The translations under genes and the position numbers were made by a program. A stretch of 64,000 nucleotides of DNA, from assembly GCA_022393335.1 (NCBI GenBank), contig JAJEKB010020160.1, positions 267,370 through 331,369 on the forward strand. The letters run 5' to 3'. The DNA comes from Macrotrachela quadricornifera (taxonomy: Eukaryota; Rotifera; Eurotatoria; Philodinida; Philodinidae). The notes under the pieces were generated by a model. That model did not search any database. It had not been told where the DNA came from and worked only from the letters and a program-made list of their open reading frames with translations. This document shows, in pieces, positions 1 to 10,605 of this stretch. The stretch's first letter is position 1, and the number at the start of each line of letters is the position of its first letter.

Positions 1-1120
1 AGATTTGAGATACCTTAATAGATTCTCAAACAACTCAATTCTTGAGGAAAAATAAATCTTTATTAGACATTTTATGTAATAGAGCATATACAGTAAAAGA
101 ATTGTGCATATTAGGATAGTGTTATTTGCTTATTGTAGCATAAGCAGAAATAGATATGTAGTCGTGTCGTCCTAAACTTTAACAAGCTGTATAGAGTACT
201 CTAGTTTGGAAAAAGATATTTTTTTATGGACTTGTGGCTTAAAGAGATCGCCACCTGGTCATGCTACTGAATTTGATGAATTGAACATCTGAATCGTATT
301 CAATTCTGTTTTCTTGAAGAAACAGTCGTATAGCGATAAATATTGTGCTTAAAAAGACATGAATGTTTGTCTTTTCGTTTTGTTCAAATAAGTCAGAGTT
401 CAGGATTAGAAGATATGACGTCCCAAACTACTGAATATGGTCAGATATCTGTGTTAGACTTGATCATACTCAATCGAAGATAAAGAACTCAAACTTGAGA
501 TTTGTTTGTCATTTATATATGAATCTATATAGGGATATTTCTAAAAAAACGTCATCGCTAGAGTAGATGTTTGTTTTGCAGCTTTCATACAATCAAGGAG
601 ACTGAGATGTAAGATAATCCAAATAAAAATTACTTTGAATAATAATCCTACTATCTTCGACGAACTTGTTTTATTCATTCTTGATTGTGCACAGATCTCA
701 AGATGTGTCTGTAGTGCATGATTTTCTTGTTCAAGAAAAGCGTTTCAGTGTTTATATAAGTTATAAGAAAATGCAACTCTGAATTTTTCTTAAAAGTCGA
801 GTCTATATTGAACGTAAAATTATAGGAAAATCCAAAAAGTTCTTTAATAACAGAAACGCTTGTATAAAAATTCAAGTGCATGAGCAAGAATTTCAAGTGA
901 TAGGACAAGAAGTTGAAGAACTTAAACATATCGAAAGATCACATATCTTACCTCAAGATATGTTCATAGTGCATGACATTCTTGCTCAAGATATTCATGT
1001 TTTTCATACGCATCCAACAAGAAGTTCGACTAAGGTAAAGTCTTTTTCAGAAAAGGGTCAGCGAATCCGTAGGATTCGCGTTACTTGTTTTTCATAAATA
1101 ATATAATGTTTCAATAGTGC
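1..1120. other. Gene-free stretch with a small direct repeat and a hairpin
   Basis: No convincing gene is visible. Two imperfect direct copies of a segment with the core AGTGCATGA..TTCTTG.TCAAG lie at about 694-738 and 949-990. A perfect 8-bp stem with a 3-base loop (GCGAATCC gta GGATTCGC) lies at 1061-1079. The short open frames here have no recognisable family. Confidence 0.4.
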
Positions 1121-1382
1121 ATGTTAATGAAAATTAATAATGAACTAATCAATCAAGGATGGAATATTCCGAATGTCCAGTATTATTAAGATTCTTATCC
1201 AAGTTTTTCTAATCAAAATCAAACTATACAAGAATCACAAAAATATTCCGAACAGCAAGAACAAGTTAAACAAAAGAAGAAAAGTTATGGAAATTGCAAG
1301 CTTCAGCATTATCGTCGGAAACTTCGAAATCAAGCTATGGATCCACAAATGATTGCTGATTCGATAAGCTCATGAATCGATA
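1121..1382 (+). pseudogene. 5' part of a decayed gene interrupted by a Tc1/mariner-like element
   Basis: A plus frame starting at ATG 1121 runs to the insertion point with only two stops (TAA after the first 20-odd codons, TGA just before the insertion). It contains the basic stretch YGNCKLQHYRRKLRN. I remember a similar GNRKLQ..RRK block from a gene family expanded in bdelloid rotifers that can lie upstream of a reverse-transcriptase domain; that recollection is unverified. If the inserted element and one TA copy are ignored, the frame continues directly into the open frame after 3043, so both pieces belong to one former gene. There is no known function for the fragment. The stops show it is no longer functional. 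Confidence 0.6.
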
Positions 1383-1586
1383 CAGGGTGTCTCATAAATT
1401 TTGAGGCGCAACAAAGTTGGCTTCTATTTATATCAAGGAAAATGTCTAACCCATATGTTTTTGCATCAAATTAAAGTACTCGTGACGCCCTATCCAATGA
1501 TGTATAATTCAACGATATTTAATCTAAGAATGATAAAAATATGAGCACAAACATTTAAAGATCTGGTTTTCGAAATTGATCAATAT
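1383..1586 (+). repeat. Left terminal inverted repeat of the Tc1/mariner-like element
   Basis: This 204-bp segment pairs with 2839-3042 in inverted orientation. Visible differences are single substitutions, such as GAGGCG against TAGGCG near the tip. Confidence 0.9.
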
Positions 1587-2036
1587 GAGTTTTTCTAAAG
1601 ATTATCCCATGAAATGTTAAAGATATTTTAGGAAAGAAATAAGATAATACATGAAAATATTAGTTTTAGTAAGCATTTATATAATATTCATTATGTATCA
1701 CTAATCACGTGTGAAGCCAAGTTGTATACGCAATGAACGAAATGAATTTGAGAAAATAAATGATTTTGTCACGTGTGTAACTACGAACCAATTGCAATGC
1801 GCAGAACAAAAAAATGTTTGTTTTACCTAGGACATTCGTTCTCTTTGTCGTTTTTAACGTTCGTTAGTAATCTGAACGATAATCTAAAACGTACTTTTCG
1901 GTCAAATAAATCGACCAGCAGAAAAGTACATATTCATTTATTTTATTTTTTACTTTTATTTTTTTTAATCTAGCCTGATCTTACCAATTTTTTGTAATTG
2001 ATACCTATTTCGATATTTTCGATATAATCTGGTTTC

Positions 2037-2838
2037 ATGTCTTCTCAATCAGCATGTAAACAAGAAAAATTATCATTTCGAACATTTTTATTATTATTGA
2101 AAAGACAAAATCCTAGTTGGACTGCTTCGAACATTTTCGATTTCCTTGAACGATCGGAAAATCTACCAAATTTAAATCGACATAGTTTAATGAACAAAAT
2201 CCATTATTTATTAAAAAGAGGATCAATCTATGACAGAAAAAGATCTGGTAGACCACGAACTACTACCACCAGAGATTATCGAAATACAGTCTTACAAGAA
2301 ATTCAAATGAAAACTAAAGCTAGTATTAGAAGTGTATCGACAAAACTGAGACAAAACGGTTCGACAACATCACGTTCTTCGGTTCATAGAACGGCAAAAT
2401 CATTAGGATTAAAATGGCTTAAGAAGAAAAGAGTACAAAAACTAACAATTAAAAATAAAATGCAAAGTGTTAGGTGTGCAAAGATTTTACGGAAAACTTT
2501 TGGTGCCACCAAAAGATCAAAAGCTTGGCGATGGGATAAAGTGGTCAATACAGATTTCTCTGGAAAATTCATTTTAGATTCCTCATCGAATCCACATAAT
2601 GACGGTGTTTGGGCAACAGCTGTTGAAGAAATACCACCAGCAATTTATTATCGATCGAAAAGTAAATTCGCAAGTGGTCTTATTTTTTGGGGTGGCATCT
2701 CCATACGAAGGGTTGATTCCAAAGAATGGCCCATTTGATGTCACCTCATGGCTGAAGAACCAGACCAAAGAAAAACCACGACAAAAAAATTATATGAATA
2801 GTCGATTGTATGCGAAATTTATTAAGGAAGTCGGTCAT
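2037..2838 (+). pseudogene. Tc1/mariner-like transposase, frameshifted and C-terminally truncated
   Basis: Cut-and-paste DNA transposase remnant. ATG 2037 opens a frame of 233 codons. It contains helix-turn-helix DNA-binding segments (residues about 10-60 and 95-125) joined by the GRPRTTT linker typical of the family at 71-77. The first catalytic aspartate is probably D173 in NTDFSGKF. The conserved FWGGIS block lies at 217-222. One extra base near 2708 breaks the frame right after FWGGISIR; the family-like sequence GLIPKNGPFDVTSWL continues in another frame. The protein then runs into the right terminal repeat after YAKFIKEVG, so the second and third catalytic acids are missing. The truncation and the frameshift both predict an inactive enzyme. 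Confidence 0.85.
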
Positions 2839-3042
2839 ATATTGATCAATTTCGAAAACCTGATCTTTAAATGTTTGTGCTCATATTTTTATCATTCTTA
2901 GATTAAATATCGTTGAATTATACATCATTGGATAGGGCGTCACGAGTACTTTAATTTGATGTAAAAACATATGGGTTAGACATTTTCCTTGATATAAATA
3001 GAAGCTAACTTTGTTGCGCCTAAAAATTTATGAGACACCCTG
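2839..3042 (-). repeat. Right terminal inverted repeat of the Tc1/mariner-like element
   Basis: Reverse complement of 1383-1586. The transposase coding region ends abruptly at its inner border, which marks the internal deletion. Confidence 0.9.
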
Positions 3043-4300
3043 TATAGGTCAATCAACAACTGTTGAGGTGACTCAACAAATGGAAGAAACAACTAGATTA
3101 ACTACGGATGAAACTATTTTGCATTCATCGAAACTAATAAAGAAACAGATCAAGAATATAAGAGCAAAATCAATGAAAAACAAACTATTATTAATAAAAA
3201 GAAAAACAAGGCAAGCGAGCCTGTCTCAATGAGAAAAATTAATGTACTAGCAACAATAAATGATTCATTTGATTATATTAATATTCGTAATGAAATCTTT
3301 TCTCTAATGCTATCTGCAGCTCTCGATGGACTAGAAAAACTTAACAGCTTTTTGAATGAAGATGAGAAGATTAAATTTATTTGTCATTATACAAGTTTGA
3401 TCAATTGATTATCTTGTGTAAAATTACAAGAATTCCAATATAAATACTACCTCCGTATTGGTGTAACACATAATATTTGGAAGTGTAGTATGTTAAAACA
3501 TTTGGCTGAGAAGTATTCAGTCTGTTATACATATAGTAAATCGAAAACTGTCGCTCATCAACATCTAACTCAAATTGAACAACATTTACACCAAGCACAA
3601 AATACAATTACCCAGTTTGAATAAGAGATATTATCGAAATGTGCACATAATGATGACTGTTTATCCGCAATGAAGAAATCATCTTCAATTATTTAGCAAT
3701 TTGTACAAGAAAAGCAACGACCGTTACAACATGAATTCGAATATAAAAGAGAGATATTAATCTTCAATGTAAGTGATCATCAATTAGTTCAAAAGTTCTT
3801 CGATGTCGAACCGAACAAATCACATGTAAGAAAATATTCTATCATATATGTTGCTACATTTTATACCTTTCTAAATTTCAGTTTATTTTAAATTATCTTG
3901 GCAAGATATATATGACAAGCAACAGTGCAACAAATGATGATCGAAGAAGATATTGTTTTGTTAGAACATCGTCTTATATCAACACAATCACGATAGGCAT
4001 CTAATCTCATTCATCGCATCATAGAAGATATCGCTATCATTCTTAAAAACTCAAATGAAACTGTCGACGAAATATCTCCAACCAGTTGCTCCTTATCGAA
4101 TGAACTAAAAGGATTGCACGCCTTGAAGAACGATATAATTCATCAGGCTATCCTTACTAGTCACGGAATGGCATAGAGATTGAATGCAATCATACACATT
4201 GAACAGATATATGGAGTCAACATCGAAAAGGCAAAGTATGGTGCTTTATGTTATTGAGATCGACTGATTACACATAATGAAACATGTAAATTTTATCATA
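3043..4300 (+). pseudogene. 3' part of the decayed gene after the Tc1/mariner-like insertion
   Basis: The frame that entered the transposon continues as GQSTTVEVTQQMEETTRL and then shifts near 3115-3124. A second frame is coding-like from about 3124 to 3826, with three in-frame stops of different types (TGA 3406-3408, then a TAA and a TAG). Readable segments include FDYINIRNEIFSLML, LQEFQYKYYLRIGVTHNIW, VAHQHLTQIEQHLHQAQN and HEFEYKREILIF. A GTAAGA donor follows at about 3827 and a TTTCAG acceptor near 3880; beyond it another frame reads MMIEEDIVLLEHRLI and LKNDIIHQAIL, again with stops. The product would have been a long, mostly helical, charged protein. I recognise it only as the same family as the 5' fragment, and see no reverse-transcriptase motif downstream. 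Confidence 0.55.
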
Positions 4301-6059
4301 AAACACAAATTCGCAACATGATTCAACACAAGCAATGATCTCAAAAATAAAAAAGATTCTAGTGCATGTTTTGAAAAACAAAAGATAAATACTTCTTTCA
4401 CTTCACAAATTTCTCAACAACTGTTTCTTTTGAATATTCCTTCCAAGTAAAAACAATTGTCTTTTAGTTTAATCGAAATTCTTCAGTCATTTCTTTGTTT
4501 ACAGTATATAATGAAAAATCATCCAATCTATTCCTTTCTTATTCTACATATTTCATCACTACCATATAAACTAAATAAGCCACAAAGACAAGAGAGCAAC
4601 CCATTCGGATACATTTTCAAGTTAAGTTCAGGTTTGAATTTTTATATGCAGATTCTTCATATGATCTGATTATTCACACCCATAATTACGATGAATTCCA
4701 GATTGTGGTAGTTATCATTGATACTCACTCTTATTTTGTATTGCTTTGGGAGATACATTTATGCAATAGCATATTTGCAATATCTTCAGTAGATATTTTT
4801 ATTTTTTATGTGATAAAAATATTCTAGAAAGGAGTAGTAATATCATTAACTGCATTATCAGATAGTTATATATCTATCTCTATAATCTGATGATAGAACG
4901 TATATTCATGTATATATACGAATAAAAATGCTATGTAACGTTCGATATTCACCATTAATATAGATTTCCCCCACTATATACGAACACGTAATACATTTCA
5001 AAGTCCATTTTCTTTCTTTGTATCAATACGTACTTTTTTCCTTTTTATTCTTCATTTCCACAAAAACAATATATCAGATAAGTAAAAATACAAATTCTTT
5101 TTAGGTGATTATCTCCATATAAATTAAAATGATTTCGCTATTCACTATAAAACTAGATATAACCCAAAGCCGAACTGTTTGGGTTTCGATAATAAGTTTA
5201 GCCTAATGAATTTGTGCTAAGATCCTTTACTAATTATCACCTGCGAATGCAAAAGCTCATGTCTACTGAATCCACATCGAAGAAGAGAAAGCTTTGCGCA
5301 CTTCATATCCGCATGTAACTAAGAGGAAATGAAACATGACTCTTCAATAGAATTTAGACAATTCACCCAAAGCTTCCAAACAATTTGCGTATGGGTTTCG
5401 TGCATGCCTAACTTTAACACATCGAGTAAATCTAATAAACTTATATATTTTACTACAATGACAATATTTAAAGAAAAATATACAAACAAATTCATAACAT
5501 TCTATCTCAATGGAATAATCTCCTTATAATGATCATTGAATTTTCAATATTATGGTCGAAGTTAAAAATGTAACATTCAATCTTACACAAAAAACTTTTA
5601 ATTTTTTATCGTACCCTCAAATGTTCTCTTAATCTTTTTCAATAAAGCCATCACTTCTACCAATTTTCTAAAAACCTATACTTACTGTTCCGTTCCACTT
5701 CTTCTTTCATAATTTTAGCGAGTCACTTTAACACACTATTCATCCTCGACTTTATAATATATCTAAATTCATATTAAACAATTCTATTATTCTCCCATAT
5801 TGATTGAAACTAATTTTTCTATACAGCTTATAACACAACTTAAGTACCCTCTCTTTAATTTCCATCCAAATCGAGATAGTGATACCTATTTGTTTCACTT
5901 CATATCCTCTCGCACACTCGCAATTTTTATTACAGGATGGCGAATGAAAACTTCACGAAAACACACAGAACACTGCCAAATCGAAAAAAAAAATTACAAA
6001 TAACATAAAACTGTCAATGTCTCACACACACACATTGGTGATACTACAGTTCACCAATT
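4301..6059. other. No recognisable gene
   Basis: AT-rich sequence without a supported gene. The last 400 bases become C-rich and G-poor on the plus strand and may be strongly diverged copies of the neighbouring 93-bp repeat, but individual units cannot be aligned by eye. Confidence 0.3.
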
Positions 6060-9000
6060 TTTCTTCTTTCAAACCAAACACTCCCATTCACTCGCATCAT
6101 CGAAGATAACATTGCAAGCGGATATTACCTACCACATTTCTGTTCACTTCTTTTGCTAACTTTCTACCAAAACATTTTCACTTACTATCATCCTCGAATA
6201 TCATATCCCAAACACACATTCATCAAAATATTTCAGTACGCATCTATTCTTCACATCAAACCAAACTTTGCCCCTCAATCTCAATATCGAACTTCACATC
6301 GCAAACGAATATTATTCAAAAGATATCTGCTCAATGTCTTTTTCTCGCTTCGACCAAACATTGCCACTAACTCTCATCATCAAATATCACACCACAAAAG
6401 AGCATTCCTCATAAGACTTCTGTTAACCTTTACTCTTCACTTCGAACCGAACATTTCCATTCATTCTCATCATCGAACATCACATCACAAACGAACATTC
6501 CTTACCATACTTCTGTTCACCTCTTTTCCTCATTTCGAACCAAACATTGTCCCTCGCTCCTATTATCGCACTTCACATCACAAACGAACACTACTTACAA
6601 AACTTCTGTTAGCCTCTTTTCCTCACTTCGAACTGAACGTTCCCACCCACTCTTCTCATCAAACATCGCACCACAAACGAACATTACTTACCATACTTCT
6701 GTTCATCTCATTTGTTCACTTCGAACCGAACATTCCGGTTGATCCTCACCATCGAACATCACATCACAAACGAAAATTAGTTATCATACTCCTGTTCACC
6801 TCTTTTCTTTACTTCGAACTAAAGGTTCCACCCATTCTCATCAGCGAACATTGCATCACAAACGCACATTATTCAAAAGACTTCTGTTCAGTTTTTTTTC
6901 ACTTCTAACCAAACGTTGTCACCTAATCTCATCATCAAACATTACATCACAAAAGAACATTCCTCATGAGCCTTGTATTCAGCTTTTTCTGTACTTCAAA
7001 ACAAACGTTGCCAATAACTTTCATCCTCGAACATCACATCGCAAACCAACCTTACTTAACATACTTCTGTTCACGTGTTTTCCAAACTTCGAATCAAACG
7101 TTGTCGCCTACTTTCATCATAGAACATCACACTGCAAACGAACATTACTTATCATACTTCTTTTCAACTCGTTTCCACACTTCGAACCAAACATTGCCAC
7201 TTACTCTCATTATCGAATTTTACATCACCAACGAACACTACTTATAATGCTTCTGTTCACCTCTTTTTCTTACTTCGAATCAAACGTTGTCACTCATTCT
7301 CATCATCGAAAATCATATCACAACCGAATATCACCCAAAAGATTTCTCCTCATCTCTTTTCTTCAATTCGAACCAAACATAGCCGCTCATTCTCAACATC
7401 AAACATCACACACTAAACGAACATTCTTCATAAGACTTCTGTTCACCTTTTATCTTCACTTCGAACCGAACATTGCCAGTCATTCTCGTCATCGATCATC
7501 ACATCACAAACGAACATTACTTAGCATACTCCTATTCACCTCTTTTGTTCACTCCGAATCAAACGTTGTCACTCACTCTCATCAACAAATATAGCATCAC
7601 CAAAGAATATCATTCAAAAAACTTCTCTTCACCTCTTTTGTTTATTTCGAACCAAACATTAGAGCTCATCCTCAACATCAAACATCACACCACAAAAGAA
7701 CATTCCTCATAAGGCTTCTCTTCACCTTTTTTCTTTACTTCGAACCCAACATTGCCACTCAGTCTCATCCTCAAACATGATATCACAAACGAACATTAAT
7801 TATCATACTCCTGTTCACCTCTTCTGCTCACTTCAAATCAAATGTTGGCATCAATTCTCATCATCAAACACCACACCACAAACGAACATTACTTATCATA
7901 CTCCTGTTTAACTGTTCTGCTCACTTCGAACCAAGCATAGTCACTCACTCTCCTCCTCAAACATAATATCACAAATGAACATTGATTATCATACTCCTAT
8001 TCACCTCTTTTGCTCACTTTGAATCAAACGTTGGCATCAACTCTCATCATCAAACACGACACCACAAACGAACATTACCAATCATACTCCTGTTCAACTC
8101 TTTTGCTCACTTCGAAGCAAACATTGCCACTCACTCTCATCATCAAACTTCACATCACAAGGGAACACTACTTACGATACTTCTGTTCATCTCTGTTGCT
8201 AACTTCGAATCAAACATTGCCGTTGATCCTCAATATCAAACATCACAACACAAGCGAACATCACTCAAAAGACTTCTGTTCACCTCTTTCAGTAACTTCG
8301 AACCAAAGGTTGCCACTCACTCTCATCATCAAACTTTACAATCACAAACGAACATTACTTACCATACTTTTGTTCAACTTTTTGCCTCACTTCGAAGCAA
8401 ACATTGCCACACATTCTCAATATCAAAGTTCACATCACAAACGAACACTACTTACAATACTTCTGTTCACCTTTTTTCCTCACTTCGAATCAAATGTTGT
8501 CACTCACTCTCGTTATCGAACTTCACATCACAAACGAATATTAATTATCATACTCTTGTTCACGCCTTTTGTTCACTTCAATCAAACGTTGGCATCAACT
8601 CTCATCATCAAACACGACACCACAAACGAACATTACTAATCATACTCCTGTTTACCTCTTTTGCTAACTTCGAACCAGACATTGCCGCTCATCTTCAACA
8701 TCGAACATCACATCACAAACGAATATTACTTACCAGACTTCTGTTCAACTCTTTTGTTCAATTCAAACCGAACACTGCCACTCAGTCTTATCATCGAACA
8801 TCACATCAGAAACGAATATTACTTACCATACTTCTGTTTAACTGTTTTCCTCACTTCGAATCAAAAGTTGTCACTCACTCTCATCATCAAATATAGCATC
8901 ACAAAAGAACTTTACTTAATATACTTCTGTTCAACTCTTTTCCTCACCTCGAATCAAATATTGTCACTCACTCTCATCATCGAACATCACTTCACAAAAG

Positions 9001-10605
9001 AACGTTATTTAGCATACTTTTGTTCACGTCTTTTGTTCACTTCAAACCAAATATTCCCGTTCACTCTTATTTTGAAACGTGACATCACAAACGAATATTA
9101 CTTATCATACTTCTGTTCACCTGTTTTTTTCATTTCGAACCAAATATTACCGCTCATTCTTAACATCCAACCTGAAATCATAAACGATCACTACTAACCA
9201 TACTTCTGTTCAACTCTTTTCCTCACTTCGAACCAAATATTGGCACTCACTTTCATTATCGAACTTCACATCACAAACGAACACTACTTACGATACTTCA
9301 TTTCCCCTCTTTTCCTCATTTCCAATCAAACGTTGCCACTCACTCTCATCATCGAACTTCACATCACAAACGAACACTACTTACGATACTTCATTTCCCC
9401 TCTTTTCCTCATTTCCAATCAAACGTTGCCACTCACTCTCATCATCGAACTTCACACAACAAACGAACATTACTTAGCATACTTCTGTTCAACTCTTTTT
9501 TTCACTCCGAACCAATCATTGTCACTCACTCTGATCATCAAATATGCCATGACAAGAGAACATTACATACGATTCTTCTGTTCACCTCTTTTGTGAACTT
9601 CGAACCAAACATTGCCGCTCATCCTCAACATCGAACATCACATCACAAATGAATATTACTTACCATACTTCTGTTCAACTCTTTTGCTAATTTCGGATCA
9701 AACGTTGTCACTCACTCTCATTATCAAATATAGTATCACAAAGGAACATTACTTAAGATACTTCTGTTCACGTCTCTTTCTTCACTTCGAATAAAACGTT
9801 GTGACTCACTCTAGTCATCGAAAATCACATTAGAAACGAATATTACTGAAAAGATTTCTGCTCATCTCTTTTTCCTCGCTTTGAACCAAACGTTGCCGCT
9901 CATCCTCAATACCAAACATCACACGAGAAAGGAACATTGCTCATAAGAATTCTGTTCACTTTTTTTCTTCACTTGGGACGGCACATTGCCACTCACTCTC
10001 ATTGTCGAACATCACATCATAAACGCACCTTATTTAACATTCTTCTGTTCACCTGTTTTGCGCAGTTCGAATCAAAGGTTGGTGGTCGTTCTTATCATCA
10101 AACGTCACATCCGAAACGACGATTACTTATCATACTTCTGTTCACCTGTTTTCCTCACTTCGAACTAAACCTTGTCACTCACTCTCATTAGAGAACATCA
10201 GAAGGTTAGCGATCATTCCGCATAAGTGTTCTGTTCACCTTTTTTCTTTACTTGAAACGAAACGTTGTCACACACTCTCATCATCGAAAATCACATAACA
10301 GATGAATATTACTTATGAGATTTCGGCTAACCTTTTTTCTTCACTTCGAACCAAACTTTGCCACTCAGTCTCATCCTCAAACATGATATCACAAATGAAC
10401 TTTGCTAAGCAGACTCCTGTTCACGTCTTTTGCTCAGGTCTAACGAAGTGTTGCCAGTCACGGTCAGCATCGAAGATCAGATCACAAAAGAACATTACTT
10501 ATCATACTTCTGTTCGCCTCGTTTGCTCACTTCGAATCAAAGGTTGGCACCTACTCTCATCGTGGAACATCGCATCAGAAAGAATCTTAATCTCATGTTG
10601 CATGA
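6060..10605 (+). repeat. Tandem array of about 48 copies of a 93-bp G-poor unit
   Basis: The anchor ACGAACA recurs at about 6491, 6584, 6677 and 6770 (93-bp steps) and similarly across the array, with occasional 1-2 base indels. Each unit carries three CGAA boxes (in TTCGAACC, ATCGAACA and AACGAACA) spaced about 31, 18 and 44 bp apart. The plus strand is extremely poor in G (about 5 of 93 in a typical unit, against about 30 C), so stop codons are rare and all three plus frames are open in the consensus. Since 93 is 31 codons, this yields long artificial frames (for example 6153-6908, 6851-7594, 7982-8896). Divergence between units is mostly substitutions without a visible preference for third codon positions. 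I therefore call it a minisatellite rather than a gene. Confidence 0.9.
9240..9455 (+). repeat. Nearly identical adjacent units within the 93-bp array
   Basis: Two consecutive units share the otherwise rare variant TACTTCATTTCCCCTCTT followed by TTCCAATCAAACG. They are almost base-for-base identical, unlike other neighbours in the array. This is a very recent one-unit duplication. Confidence 0.85.

Larger units (their letters stand above)
1383..3042 (+). mobile_element. Tc1/mariner-like transposon, internally truncated, TA flanked
   Basis: The element starts CAGGGTGTCTCATAAATTTT and ends with its reverse complement. It is flanked by TA at 1381-1382 and 3043-3044, the typical IS630/Tc1/mariner target duplication. 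Its total length is 1,660 bp. It has long terminal inverted repeats of about 204 bp (1383-1586 and 2839-3042) that differ at only a handful of bases, so the insertion is fairly young. Inside is one plus-strand transposase gene with a frameshift and a missing C-terminal part, so this copy is non-autonomous. It sits inside an already decaying host gene. Confidence 0.9.

Noticed and set aside
6153..9794. Long overlapping open frames that look like a repetitive protein of 31-residue units
   Set aside because: All three plus frames are open in the same units because G is nearly absent. Indels shift the frame often, with no start, splice or codon-bias support.
6060..10605. Regular spacing reminiscent of a CRISPR array
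   Set aside because: There is no constant repeat with unique spacers; the whole 93-bp unit is repeated and diverged, and the genome is eukaryotic.
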